The notes: generated by a model from the sequence alone, not told the origin. 64,000 nt of DNA from Phytopythium helicoides (GCA_024867545.1 JANFNE010000020.1:1-64000); one strand, 5' to 3'. Numbered from the stretch's first letter, positions 9,812 through 21,426 are shown. Translations and numbers: made by a program.

Positions 9812-12800
9812 ATGGCGACGGACGCCAAGCAGCTCGAGACCGATGCGGGCTTCATGGACAAATACAGCCGGCAGATCGGCGCCTTCGGGCTCGAGACCAT
9901 GGCGAAGGTGTGCTCGCTGCTTGTTTGCTGCCGGCTGTAAGTGGAGGAACAGCAGACTGACGAAACCGCAATCGACTGTAGCTCGTCAAGCTGCGCGTGC
10001 TCATTGTCGGGCTGCAGGGCGTGGGCGTCGAGTGTGCCAAGAACCTGATCCTGGCCGGCCCGGGTGCCATCACGCTGCACGACGGTACTCTCGCGCGTCC
10101 CTTTATGGAGCGCTCAAAGTGGTTAGCGCGCTGATGGGTGCATTTCTCGTGACCAGACGGACTCGCGGAGATGAAGGACCTAGGCACCAACTTCTTCCTG
10201 ACGGAGCAGGACGTCGGACACCCGCGCGCTACGGCCGTCTCGCACAAGGTATCCGCTTTTGCTGCTTATCTCTTGGTTGCCAGGAGACTGACATGGGATG
10301 AACAACGCATGACAGCTCGCGGAGCTAAACAAGATGGTGTCCGTGTCGGTGCACAAGGGCGAGCTGACGGAAGAGGTGGTCGCAAAGCACAACGTGGTCG
10401 TGTTCACGCAGACGAACCGCTCAGAGCTGCTTCGCTGGAACCGCTTCTGCCGACAGCAGTCACCTGCGATTGGATTTATTGTGTGCGACATCCGCGGTGC
10501 CATGGGCTACGCGTTCACGGACTTCGGAGGAAACGTTGTGTGCCATGACGCGACTGGCGAGGCCCCAATCACGCGCATCATTACGGACATCACGAATGAC
10601 AAGGACGGCGTGCTGTCGCTGCTGGGTCCTGACGAAGACGGCAAGATGCACGAAATGCCGGACTCGGACCACGACGGGTGGATCGAGATCAGTGAAGTTG
10701 AGGGGATGCAGCTCAAGTCTGACCCGGAGAAGAATATCAACAACATGGGACCTCGCCGCATCAAGTTTGCGAACCGCAAGGTTTTCCGCAACGGCAAGCA
10801 AGTCGAGGTATTTGATCCGTACAGCTTGAAGATCGGGGATACGTCGGAGTTCACGCCATATGAGGGCGGTGGTATCCTGACGCAGCACAAGAAGCCGTTC
10901 AAGATGCATTTCCGATCGCTGGAGGAAGCACTTGTGGACCCCGTGAACCCTGGTGATTTTGGGTTGATGTTCACCGATGGAGCCAAGTTTGGTCGTGCAG
11001 AGCAGCTGCACATTGCACTGTGGAGTGTGCTTGAGTTTGAAGAGCGCCATGGACACCTCCCCGAACCGCACAACGATGCCCACGCTGACGAAGTGCTGGC
11101 GATCGCAAAGGCTGGTATCCAGCACCTTTCGGATGAGACGCGACTCTTGGAAGACGCGAAAGTGCTCACGGTTGATGAACTTGACGAGAAGGTTGTCAAG
11201 CAAACGGCTCTGTATGCTGGCATTGAACTGCAGCCATTTGCGGCTTTCTTTGGTGGCGTCATCGCCCAGGAAGTTGTCAAGTTCACGGGCAAATTTTCTC
11301 CTCTGCAGCAATGGCTCCATTTGGACGCCTTCGAGGTTCTTCCGGATGAGAGACCGACCGACGCTCAGCCTATCGGTTCTCGCTACGACCATATCATCAC
11401 GATGTACGGTCGCGAGTTCCAGCAGCAGCTTGGTAACGTTCGCACGTTCCTTGTTGGATGTGGTGCGCTGGGCTGCGAGTACCTGAAGAACTTTGCGATG
11501 ATTGGTCTCGCATGTGGCGAAAAGGGTCTGGTGACGGTGACGGACAACGACCGAATTGAGGTCAGCAACCTGAACCGTCAGTTCTTGTTCCGTGAGCACA
11601 ATGTCGGTCAACCAAAGTCGGTGGCCGCGACGGGAGCTGTGCGTCAGATGAACGCTGACCTGAAAGTGAAGGCTTTGGAGCAGCTTGTGGCGCCTCACAC
11701 GGAAAATACGTTCGATGACGATTTTTGGACAGACTTGGATGTTGTCACAAATGCGCTTGACAATGTCAAGGCGCGTCTGTACGTGGACAGCAAGTGCGTC
11801 TTCCACAAGATCCCTCTGCTGGAGAGCGGAACGCTTGGTACGAAGTGTAACGTGCAGGTAGTGATTCCATACAAAACCCAGAGCTACGCGGACGGTCCGA
11901 AGGATGCGGAGGACGACAATATTCCCATGTGCACGCTGCGAAATTTCCCGTCGCTGATTGAGCACTGCATTGAGTGGTCTCGCGCTCAGTTTGAAGATGT
12001 GTTTGTGGTTCCTGCCGCTGAGGCGAAGAAGTTCGTGGAGCACCGCGATGAATACATCGCCAAGATCAAGCAGAGCACTTTGGAGAACCCTAATGCGAAG
12101 CTCGCGCAGGCTGCTATTGTCCAGGAGCTCGAGCGCGTGCGTAACCTGCAGGCGACGTTGGAGACGGCGCGGGGCATGACTTTCGACAAGTGCATGCACC
12201 TGGCTATGGAACTCATGACATCGCGCTTCCGCGACCGCATTCTTCAGCTCATCCACAACTTCCCGGAGGACCACCTCACAAACTCTGGCGAAAAGTTCTG
12301 GTCCGGAGCGAAGCGCTTCCCCCAGGCAGTTCAGACGTTCGACCCTGAAGACCCGTTGCACCTGAACTTTGTTCGCGCAACTGCGAACATTCTGGCCGTT
12401 TGCTATGGCATTCAAGCTCCGCCGGAGGAAGAGCTGGTTTCTGCTGACTCGAAATGGCGCGATCCGGCTACGTATGAGGAGCTGTCGCGAACGTATGTCT
12501 TCCCTGAGTGGCACCCGTCGAGTGAGAAGATTGCGGCGGACTCGGATGAGCTCAAGAAGCAGGAAGAGGAGAAACTCAAGAACACGAGCGACTCGGATCG
12601 CGAGGAGCTGACAAAGCTTCTGGACGAGCTTGAGAGCCTCGACATCTCGGGCTTGTCCTTCGAGCCGGCCGACTTTGAGAAGGACCAGGACATGAACTTC
12701 CACATTGACTTCATTTACGCGGCATCGAACCTGCGTGCGTTCAACTACCGCATCCGCCAGGCTTCGCGGCACAAGTGCAAGATGATTGCTGGCAAGATCA

Positions 12801-13399
12801 TCCCCGCCATTGCGACGACAACGGCTTCAGTCACGGGTCTCGCAATGCTGGAGATGCTCAAGCTGCTGCAGCGCAAGGAGCTGGACGCATTCAAGGACTC
12901 TTCGAATTCGTTGGGTCTCAACATGTATCTTCTCCAGGAGCCAGCGCCTCCAGAGAAGGCCAAGGATGAATACGACGTGGTGGAGATGTCGGAGGTCAAG
13001 TGCAAGCCCTCGGGCTTCACGAAGTGGGACTCGACTCTCATTGAGCTATCGTCCGAGGCGACACTGGCGGACTTCTTGGACCAGTTCAAGGACAAGACGG
13101 AGCTCAACTGCGACCTGCTTTTCCATGGTGTGGCGGAGATGGGCAACTCGAGCGCAGCCAAGGAGAACCCGCTGTTCCGCACCGTTAGCGGTCTCATGCT
13201 GTACGACCGTAACGCGTTCGGCAAGGCGCTCAAGGAGCTGTACGCGGAGCAGATGAACAAGCCGCTTCGCGCATGGGTCGAGTCGCGCTACGAGGGCCTC
13301 GTGGACTGCAGCCGCAAGTACATTGAATTCCAGACCTCCTGCTCGGATGACAACGGCGACGTGTTCAAGGTGCCGACGGTCGTGTGCAAGTTCGTTTAG
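9812..13399 (+). CDS. UBA1: Ubiquitin-activating enzyme E1, four exons
   Basis: Exons 9812-9907, 9982-10084, 10157-10248 and 10316-13399 give 1,124 residues, close to the usual ~1,050. The three introns are GT-AG, 67-74 bp. E1 adenylates the ubiquitin C-terminus with ATP and captures it as a thioester for transfer to E2 enzymes. The inactive adenylation half is seen in KYSRQIGAFGLE and LIVGLQGVGVECAKNLILAG. The active half has FLVGCGALGCEYLKNFAMIG, then DNDRIEVSNLNRQFLFRE with the ATP/Mg-binding Asp and Arg. The catalytic-cysteine signature PMCTLRNFP gives Cys636. The C-terminal ubiquitin-fold domain starts near LQEPAPPEK and ends VVCKFV. The small 5' exons followed by one long exon are notable, but the reading frame is intact throughout. 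Confidence 0.95.
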
Positions 13400-14981
13400 G
13401 CTCGTGAGCTGGATGTGGGAATCCTCCGCTCGAAGTACTAGCGAGCAACTGCAATGCTAATTTCTCAATTTCTCGCGAAAAGCAGTTGTGTACCTTGAAT
13501 GGTTTCCGACGATTGTGGGGGTTGGTGGCGGGTTGAATCACCTCGTGATGAGCGCGCTGGCTGTCCAAACTAGCTCAAACGAGTCGCGCATCTCGTGCGA
13601 TCCGTGTTGAGTGACGCTTCGCGAGTCACTTCACTTCGCCAATCGAGATGCAAATCAAGTCCGCCCTCGGTCCTGAACGGTGCGTGGCGGCCATCGCGGC
13701 TGCCCGTCAGCGATTTGAAGCGTCCAGTGCCCCGCTCGCCACCCGCGCTCTCTGCGCCGCTCATCTGCGCGGCCGCCCCTTTTCGCGCACCGCCAAAATC
13801 TTGGTTGGCCTCATCTTCAACAACGCGAATCTTATTCGGTCCTGGTCCACCGATCCAGCTGCGCGTTGACAGCGCGGCAGAGCACCTGGTACTGAACGGC
13901 GAGGTCCGTGTCACCGGCGTCTCGACACTTGTCGCTGGCTCAGCACGGCACAGCCTCGCCTCGCCTCCTCTGAACCGCCGGCGCGTGCCTCGGGCCAATG
14001 CGCGCGGGCGGCGCGGCCAGAAACCGTGCGCCGCTCAAATTACGCGGCGGCGGTCGTTGCGTTGCGCAGCCCGGCGGTGCGGGCGGCTCGCCATCACCTT
14101 CCTGCCTGGCAACCACCATCACCGCTGACTCGGAGCTGCTCAGCGCCATCTTATTCTCGCTGCGGCGTCCATGCCGCCGGGTGGGAAGAATATTTGCCGC
14201 CGCGGTAGCAGTTGCACCTGCGGCTGCGCTGTGATGGAGACGGAGGCTCTCGCCTCGGGCTTCTCCATCAAGCGCAGCCGCCTGCGCAGGCGCATCAATG
14301 CGCCGGACTCAGCTCGGCGCGCCGGGTTAGCTAATGTCGGGAGAACCTTCTGCCGTGGACTGCCGCGCCAAGCGTATCCTTGGTGTACAGTGCGATCACT
14401 CGAGGTGGCCGGCTCCGGGCTCTTGAGCGCCTGTCGGCCCAGCGGCACGAGCGCCGCGAGTGCGAACGGCGGTACAAGTTGCACGACAGCCGTCCATTCC
14501 GTCATGCCGGGCAATTGTCGACGGCGCTTCTGCGCCGCTCGGAGCAGAAATCACCGCGCTGCTCGTCACCACTGGCCCGCATCCGGCCCCAAGCGAACCC
14601 CAGCGAAGCGGGTTCAGCGCCGTCCGGAGCCTGCGCTTTTCTCACCACAGTGGAGCCCTGCTGGGCCGGCGCTCGCCACGCAGGTCAGCGCATCCAGGCA
14701 GCAGGGACCAGCCTCGGCGGCGGACGGGCGGGTCCGGTGCGGCGCTTGGCGTTTGACGCGGCAGCTAGGTGCGTAGAAGGCTTTCGGAAGGTTTGAAACC
14801 GCATCTAGGTTTGATCTTCTATAGTTTCCCCAGGTGAGATTGATAAAACCTAGATAGGTTTAAAGAACCCCTGCGGACGGGTTTGAAGGCTCACTGGCGC
14901 TCGTGGACCTCCTCGACAGCCACTGCGCCAAAAGGCGGCGAGCCGAGGCTCACTTTCCCTTTCTCCAAGCGGGCGACGAGC
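13400..14981. other. Intergenic, GC-rich, several overlapping open frames but no supported gene
   Basis: About 1.58 kb. Between ~13,570 and ~14,780 several frames on both strands stay open for 120-200 codons, but all are Arg/Ala/Pro/Ser-rich with no recognisable domain. This is expected from GC-rich sequence with few stop codons. Near 14,796-14,862 short AAACC...GGTTT inverted repeats occur (AAACCGCATCTAGGTTT and AAACCTAGATAGGTTT). The last ~100 bp should hold the promoter of the methylthiotransferase gene. Confidence 0.45.
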
Positions 14982-17219
14982 ATGGTGCTGGACGACATCG
15001 AGGACATGATCGGCGAGGACGAGGTCGACCGCGCGGTCGTGGCCATCCTGCGCGCGCCCATCGTGGCGCCCAAGACGCAGCTGCACCGCCCGCCGCGCGC
15101 GCTGGACGAGCCGCGCGTCGGCCGCCTGGACTTCCAGGATGCGGATGCGGACGCGGACGCGCCCGTGGCCATCGACGTGCCTGGCACGCAGCTCATCTGG
15201 TAGGAGGCGGCTGCGGAGGCGTGGCGAGTCGGGCTGGAGGCTCACGTGCTATTTCTGCTGGTGCTGCTGGAGCAGGATGAAGACCTACGGGTGCTCACAC
15301 AACGTGAGCGACTCGGAGTACATGCAGGGCGTGCTCGCGAGCTACGGCTACCGATTCACCGAGGATCCCGACAGCGCTCAACTGTGGTGCGTGAGACTTT
15401 GAATGCGTGGCTAGTGGGTGGGTGAGGGGGCTGACAATGTGGTGATTATTTGTGCAGGCTGCTGAATAGCTGCACAGTCAAGGATCCATCGCAAGCGGCC
15501 TTCATGCACCTGGCCCTCAAGGGCAAGAGCCAAGGCAAGGCTGTTGTGGTCGCGGGCTGTGTGCCGCAGGCAGACCGACACCTGAAGGGCCTGGAGGATG
15601 TCAGCATCGTGGGCATTCAGCAGGTCGACCGCGTCGTTGAGGTGGTCGAGGAGACTCTCAAGGGCCACACGGTCCGCCTCCTGGCCAAGCAACGGCTGCC
15701 AGAGCTGGACCTCCCCAAGATCCGTAAGAACCCCATGGTCGAGATTATCCCGCTCAGCACAGGCTGCCTTGGTGCCTGCACGTACTGCAAGACGCGCCAC
15801 GCGCGTGGCAAACTTGGCAGCTACTCACCCGACGCGATTGTCTCGCGTGCGCAGACTGTGATTGACGAAGGTGTGACGGAGCTGTGGCTGTCGAGTGAAG
15901 ATACAGGCGCCTACGGTATCGATATTGGCTCGGATCTGCCAACGCTCCTGCGTCGAGTGGTTGATGTTATCCCCGATGGGGTGATGCTCCGTGTGGGCAT
16001 GACGAACCCGCCATTCATCCTTCAGCACCTGGACGCGATCGCTGAGATTCTCAACCATGAAAAGGTCTACGCCTTCCTCCACGTGCCTGTCCAGTCTGGA
16101 AGCGACGATGTGCTGCTTGGCATGAACCGCGAGTACACAGTCGCAGACTTTAGCCGTGTGGCCGACGTGCTCCTTGAGAAGGTACCGGGTCTGACGCTTG
16201 CAACGGACATTATCTGCGGTTTCCCTGGCGAGACGGAAGAACACTTTGACGAAACGATGGCTCTCGTTGAGAAGTATCGCTTCCACATCATGAATATCTC
16301 CCAGTTCTATCCTCGCCCTGGAACTCCGGCGGCCAAGATGAAGCGTGTACCTACCCAGGTGGTTAAGAACCGCAGCCGTCGAATCACCAAGTTCTTCGAG
16401 TCGATCGAGCCGTACACAAATCTTGTGGGGTCGATCCAAAAGGTCTGGATTAACACGGAGCAGTCAGACGACAAGCAGTTCACAGTGGGTCATACGAAGA
16501 ACTACACCAAGGTCCTGCTTCCGCGGGACGATTCGCTGATCGGATGCACGGCTGAGGTTCATATCACCTCGTGTGCCCGTTTCCACGTGAATGGTGAAGT
16601 CGTCGCTCGCACGGAGCCAGCAACGCCCGCCGCTGCGGCAATTCGGTATCAAATCCGGACGGGTGGCCGAGTGTCGCCAATTGCCAGTCGTTCGCGCAAG
16701 CCTCGTGCCACGAAGACGTCGGACACTGCTTCATCCTCGTCGTCGTGCGATGGATCTGGTGGCTGCGGCGGTGGTAACTGCAGTGGTGATGAGCATGGTC
16801 ATGACCACAGCCACGACCACAGCCACGACCACAGCCATGATCATGATCATGACCACGGCGATGGGCATTCTCATAGTGAAGGAGAAGGTGGCTGCTGTGG
16901 TGGCAATGGTGGCACCGGCTGCTGCTCGTCTGGTGGCGGCGGTGGCAAGTGCGGAGGAAAGTGCTCATCTAAGAAGAAGACAAAGGTCGCAAAGAAGACG
17001 GTGGTCAACAAGAAGAAGGCTCGAGCAGCATCTGGAGGCGCCAGCAATGAAGTTCTGTTGACTCCGCAACCCGCAAGCCCCAAGCGTTTGACTCTTTCTG
17101 AGCGTGCCGCAAGCAAGTGGTCGGACGTGAAGGAAGACAAAATCGCGCTAGCGGCTCTCGTGACACTCGTCGCATCCACAACCATGGTGGCGGTGCGTCT
17201 GCTAACCCGCAACAAGTAA
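14982..17219 (+). CDS. CDKAL1: CDKAL1-type tRNA-A37 methylthiotransferase with His/Cys-rich insert and tail anchor
   Basis: Exons 14982-15199, 15276-15386 and 15458-17219 give 696 residues; introns are 76 and 71 bp. The radical-SAM enzyme converts t6A37 to ms2t6A37 in tRNA-Lys(UUU), which sharpens codon reading. The N-terminal MTTase domain keeps its three Fe-S cysteines (YGCSHN, NSCTV, AGCVPQ). The radical-SAM cluster is CLGACTYC (Cys213, 217, 220), followed by [43 protein letters not shown] and [13 protein letters not shown], then a TRAM-like domain. Residues ~555-580 hold 13 His alternating with Asp/Ser/Gly; nine Cys occur in Gly-rich sequence on either side. A hydrophobic segment (~672-692) next to the C-terminus matches the ER tail anchor of animal CDKAL1. 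The metal-binding insert is not part of the family as I know it. The stop lies 69 bp from the stop of the convergent LRR gene. Confidence 0.95.
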
Positions 17220-17288
17220 GTGTGTGTATTTCCCGGGCGTGACTCGATAGACGCTCCCCAAAGTATAAAATAATCAACACGTTTGACT

Positions 17289-20200
17289 CTACGCCATATG
17301 TTCGTGAGACCGATCGTCAAGCTTGAGTATCAACGACTGCAACAGCTTCTTCCGCATGGAAGTAGGAGGTAGCTGAGCCTCGGGCTGCGTGCTTGCGGGT
17401 GATGTAGATCTCATGGAACAGCTCAAATCACCGTCCAGTGGTAGTTTGTCCTCACTCGCCCACGACCTCCACTGGTCTGGCTCTACTGTTACCCCAGCGC
17501 TTGCTGATGATGACGCTCCGTCACCGGCAGTCAGAACGACATTGGACAGCTCAATCTCGCCTCCTGCGGCTAATTTCACGAGCATCAAGACGAGCTGTCG
17601 ATGTTCGTAGTTTTTCAGGTGTAGTGCCTTGTAGCTTTCAGCCTGTTGAAGGGGATGGAAGCAATTTAGCCACCCAAGCCGGTCAAACACCTGTGCCTTC
17701 GTCGCCAAGTCTAGCAGTGCAAGTGCCTCGCTTAGGTTCCACTCATCCACTATACGGGTGAACAGAATAATGAGCACCTCGGCTCGCAGCAAAGTTCCTG
17801 TTGTTGGATCGCGCTCGAAAGTGCCGAAATGCTCCATGAGCCTCTGGGTTTGAGCGCAAGAGAAATAGTAAAGAGAAGAGACTGAGCGCAAGCCAATGAG
17901 CTTAACTTCGGGAGGGACTTGCAGCTGCTTGAATTCCTTCAGGAACTGATCAAACGCAGCATCGCTGAGTGCGGTGCAAACGCGAAACGGCTTTCGCGAG
18001 CTAGCAAAGTCAAAATCAAGCGAACCGAGCAAAGGAAATTCCCACGGCGCGGTAACATCGACTGGCATACGATTAAGGCGAACGTTTCGGAATCCTCCTC
18101 CACCGAGAGCGCTTGTGCTGGCGGATGGCCCGCTCTGGGAGATATCCATGAGCTTGAACTGCTGTCTCAGACGCTTTTCATTTTTGTTGAACTCTAGAAT
18201 TCGAAGCAGAATTCGTCTATCGATTGATTGCGCCATGTTGAGCGTGTACTTGCCTGTCGGGTTCGCAGCGTTGAAAGATACCCACTTGCCTACTTTCTTT
18301 TCCACGTAAGCCTGCTCCAAATCAGATAACTGCTTCTCAAGGCCAAGTACAACGCAGATATCTCCGCATGCATCGATTTTTCCGTCCTGGTCTTTGTCTT
18401 CAAAGAACTCTTGTGGGGCCTCAATACTGGCACAGTCTAGCACCTCCTGCCGGCTGCTGGCGTTTGTGTTTGCAACAATCTGAGGAATAAGCACAGCCGC
18501 TGCACTCGCCTTCTCCACCTGCGTTGTGTGAGATCGAAACAGTGAGAGAATGAGGTTTGCCTGGCCCACAGTAAAAATGAATTCTTCGGCTAGTAAGCGG
18601 ATGCAGGACAACTTGGCGGCTTCGTCACCATCATTTACAGCTCCAAAAGATCGCGAAAGGAGCGCGTAAAGAGCTTCAAATCCCTGCGCAGACAAGAACT
18701 CCTCACGACGCTCATAATTAGGCTGGAGCTTGATTTGCAGCACCCCTGAGTTTGGTATACCCGCAGCAATGGCTTTTTCGTCGCCTTTTGATTTTGCAGC
18801 TGACAGAGTGGCTGTGTAGGAGGCACCATTGAGTGAGGCATCCACGAGTTCGAGTTTGTTCCGCCAATACAACGCGAGTAATTCTCGTAGCAAAGCTGCA
18901 TCTGCTCTCTCACGCATGTTTACTGTGAATAAACCACCACCGGCGTATATGCTCGTTGAAGCCACCATTGTGGGTGCTCCTTGGTTACCGTTAGTGCTAT
19001 TGTTGCCACGATTGTTTAAATTGTCATCAACCATATCAAGGTTGCAGCCCCCAATGTCGATCTGGCATTTCGTAACAGCGCCATAGGCAGCCGCCCGCAT
19101 CACTGTCTCCGCTCCTAGCGCACCTATAGGATTCCCACGCAGCACAAGAGACTCGAGCGCCGAGCCAGCCGCGTTCTGCTGCAACCCATGAATGTAGACG
19201 ATCACTGTACGTCCGCGAACGTGGTTGTTCGAGATATCTAGGTGTTGAAGGGACTTATTGTTTGCCAAACATGCCCCGAGCTCCGCGTCAGCGCTCCCAC
19301 CGTTGCCAAGAGTGTTGTCGGAGAGGTCAAGAGTCTTTAAAGTCAAGTTTTCCATCATGCATCGAGCAAGATGTTGAGCGGGTTCGCCTCGAATATTGTT
19401 CCAAGACAAATTGAGGGTCTTCAAAGGAGTCGATATCCGGAGTAGCTCTCCTATTGCCCGAGCAGCGAGGTAGATACGGTTTCTCTTCAGGTTGAGGTAC
19501 TCAAGTGTACAGCGATTCAGCAAGCAGTCGACCAGTGTGCGCACGACTGCATCCCCAAGCTGGTTGTTCCCCAGGTCTAGTGATCGGAGATTAACATGCG
19601 GGTCGCGCAGAGCAACGTATATCCGCTCCGTTCCCTCGACACCAAGTCTGTTTTCGGACAAATTCAGATGATTGAGATGTGAGAGCGGTATACCGTCCAT
19701 GATGGCAGAAGACCCTATGCCAGTCACCCCAACATTCTTCATCGATAGGCTCTGCACTTGTACAGGCAACAGATTGAGCGATCCACCTAGTGCTTGAGCG
19801 CGCACGTCTCCCAAGTAATAGTCATCGTATCGCAGAGCATGTGACTCGGTGTCATATCGTCGCGGCTTATTCTTTAGATCAAGCACCGGAAGGACGAGTA
19901 GTGAGGCGTCCTCGCATCGTGCAATGTATCGCCCTCTAGCAGAGTCTGGTCGTTTATTGGTCGAGCTGGCATGGTAGAAGTCCCAGAAATCACTGCTTTC
20001 GCCGCTCAACCCATGGCGTTTTGTGTGTGTAATCGACTCTACGTCCTCATCTGAGCAACTCAGTACTTCGCGCTCGAATTGCTCTCTTGCGAGTTGGAGC
20101 TTCCGCCTTGCCACTAGCACATGCTCTGGTTCGGCTTCACTGTTCTCTGATTCGATTTGATTTACAGTGTCCCCATGCAGCGTATCTCGAATTGCTGCAA

Positions 20201-20966
20201 AATTTTCTGTTGCTGCAGGTTGTCCACTGGCTGGTTGAGTGTCGCTTGCCCCTTTCGTCAGATCGACTCCATGCGTTTGGCTTCGTCGTTCGCCACGAGA
20301 CCCTGTTTCTCGACTCTTTAAGCCTCGGTCCTCGCCTTTGTCATTAGAAGACAGGGCCTCGAGGAATCTGCGCGTCTTTGACATCAGTCGATTCGTGCGG
20401 TGAGCTAGTTTATAAGCGCGCCAGCCTCCGCCACCGCGGATACTTCCACCAGTACTGTTATTGCCACTCCCACCTCCGCTGCCACTATCCCGTCTCAATG
20501 GAGGAGTTGCAGTCGGCGAGAGATTCCGCGTTGATGGTAGGCCTTTGGCTGGCAGCTTTCGTCTCGATCCTGGTGGCGATCCTTGCTCTTGCTGCGGATG
20601 CGGATGCAAATGCAGTTGCTGCGCCGATTGGTGAGGTTGGTGACTCGAGTGGCGGTGCAGGAGATGAGGACGACGAAGATCGATCCCGGGGGGATTCAGC
20701 GACGCCGACGACGCTGCTACGGATCCGATCCCGACTGTTGTGGTGCATTCTCGCAGCATGTCCTCGATCACGTCGTCCTTGGCTGCTCCCGCGATGCTGT
20801 CCGGCCGCATGGACCAGCTCCAGAGCTCGGCGCGCGGGAAGTGCGCAGCCGCCTCGCGCTTCTGGCGACTCGCCACCATGGGCGACCCGAGCGCGCGGTG
20901 AGCGCCTCGGTCCACGATGGATCGGGAGCTTGCGGGCGGCGTGGGCGAGAGCGGCGAGCCCTCCAT
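17289..20966 (-). CDS. Large LRR (ribonuclease-inhibitor-like) protein with degenerate EF-hand
   Basis: Intronless, 1,225 residues, specific function unknown. The N-terminal ~400 residues are Ser/Gly/His-rich and probably disordered. Residues ~403-645 contain about seven leucine-rich repeats of the RI type, with the consensus LxxLxLxxNxLGxxG visible in HLNHLNLSENRLG, LRSLDLGNNQLG, LEYLNLKRNRI, LKTLNLSWNNI, LKTLDLSDNTLG and LQHLDISNNHV. Near residue 855 the sequence DKDQDGKIDACG looks like a Ca-binding EF-hand loop, but position 12 is Gly instead of Glu, so binding is doubtful. The C-terminal ~350 residues look folded but match nothing I recognise. RI-type LRR proteins usually act as protein-binding platforms. 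The gene is divergent from the PP6-type phosphatase gene. Confidence 0.88.
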   Translation of the reverse strand: MEGSPLSPTPPASSRSIVDRGAHRALGSPMVASRQKREAAAHFPRAELWSWSMRPDSIAGAAKDDVIEDMLRECTTTVGIGSVAASSASLNPPGIDLRRPHLLHRHSSHQPHQSAQQLHLHPHPQQEQGSPPGSRRKLPAKGLPSTRNLSPTATPPLRRDSGSGGGSGNNSTGGSIRGGGGWRAYKLAHRTNRLMSKTRRFLEALSSNDKGEDRGLKSRETGSRGERRSQTHGVDLTKGASDTQPASGQPAATENFAAIRDTLHGDTVNQIESENSEAEPEHVLVARRKLQLAREQFEREVLSCSDEDVESITHTKRHGLSGESSDFWDFYHASSTNKRPDSARGRYIARCEDASLLVLPVLDLKNKPRRYDTESHALRYDDYYLGDVRAQALGGSLNLLPVQVQSLSMKNVGVTGIGSSAIMDGIPLSHLNHLNLSENRLGVEGTERIYVALRDPHVNLRSLDLGNNQLGDAVVRTLVDCLLNRCTLEYLNLKRNRIYLAARAIGELLRISTPLKTLNLSWNNIRGEPAQHLARCMMENLTLKTLDLSDNTLGNGGSADAELGACLANNKSLQHLDISNNHVRGRTVIVYIHGLQQNAAGSALESLVLRGNPIGALGAETVMRAAAYGAVTKCQIDIGGCNLDMVDDNLNNRGNNSTNGNQGAPTMVASTSIYAGGGLFTVNMRERADAALLRELLALYWRNKLELVDASLNGASYTATLSAAKSKGDEKAIAAGIPNSGVLQIKLQPNYERREEFLSAQGFEALYALLSRSFGAVNDGDEAAKLSCIRLLAEEFIFTVGQANLILSLFRSHTTQVEKASAAAVLIPQIVANTNASSRQEVLDCASIEAPQEFFEDKDQDGKIDACGDICVVLGLEKQLSDLEQAYVEKKVGKWVSFNAANPTGKYTLNMAQSIDRRILLRILEFNKNEKRLRQQFKLMDISQSGPSASTSALGGGGFRNVRLNRMPVDVTAPWEFPLLGSLDFDFASSRKPFRVCTALSDAAFDQFLKEFKQLQVPPEVKLIGLRSVSSLYYFSCAQTQRLMEHFGTFERDPTTGTLLRAEVLIILFTRIVDEWNLSEALALLDLATKAQVFDRLGWLNCFHPLQQAESYKALHLKNYEHRQLVLMLVKLAAGGEIELSNVVLTAGDGASSSASAGVTVEPDQWRSWASEDKLPLDGDLSCSMRSTSPASTQPEAQLPPTSMRKKLLQSLILKLDDRSHEHMA

Positions 20967-21426
20967 CGAGTCTACTGGAGCCGTCGCAGGCTCATGTCGT
21001 GGACGGATGTGCGTCAGCCGGATTGCTGGCGCCGAGGCGTAATTATAGCGCGCGTTTGGAGGCGCTGGAGCTCGTAATTATAGCGAGGCGTCCCATAAAG
21101 AGCCTGGCGATGCATGAAACGCAGCATTGGCGCGCCGCGAAGCGCCTTGGACACCTCCTTCCCCCCATGACGTCATGGCTTTTCTCGGGATGGGTCCCAC
21201 TCATGTCCGCCCCAAGTTCTATTTTCCTAATTGAGCCGCGAGAGCCTGATTCTACATGTGACCACCTTAATCCGGGCCAAATACGCTGCTCCACAAATAC
21301 ACCCCGCGGGTCGGAATTTTCAACTTGTTTTCACTATGCGCTGGTCGCGAGAATCGTGGCTCAGCAAGGGGGGGCTCGCTCGTTTGGGCACAACGAGACT
21401 GGCCAGGAGAAAGCCCCAAGGCGCGC
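20967..21426. promoter_or_regulatory. Divergent promoter with CRE palindrome and paired 13-bp repeats
   Basis: 460 bp between divergent start codons. A perfect 14-bp palindrome CCATGACGTCATGG at 21165-21178 contains the full CRE/bZIP site TGACGTCA. The 13-mer CGTAATTATAGCG occurs twice in direct orientation (21038-21050 and 21073-21085), 35 bp apart. Both motifs are exact. Their role in transcription is inferred from position. Confidence 0.5.

Noticed and set aside
10460..12772. 770-codon minus-strand frame inside the E1 gene
   Set aside because: Antisense shadow of the E1 reading frame, created by codon bias.
13595..14776. Two ~180-200-codon Arg/Ala/Pro-rich frames
   Set aside because: Overlapping open frames on both strands of GC-rich DNA with no domain; not called as genes.
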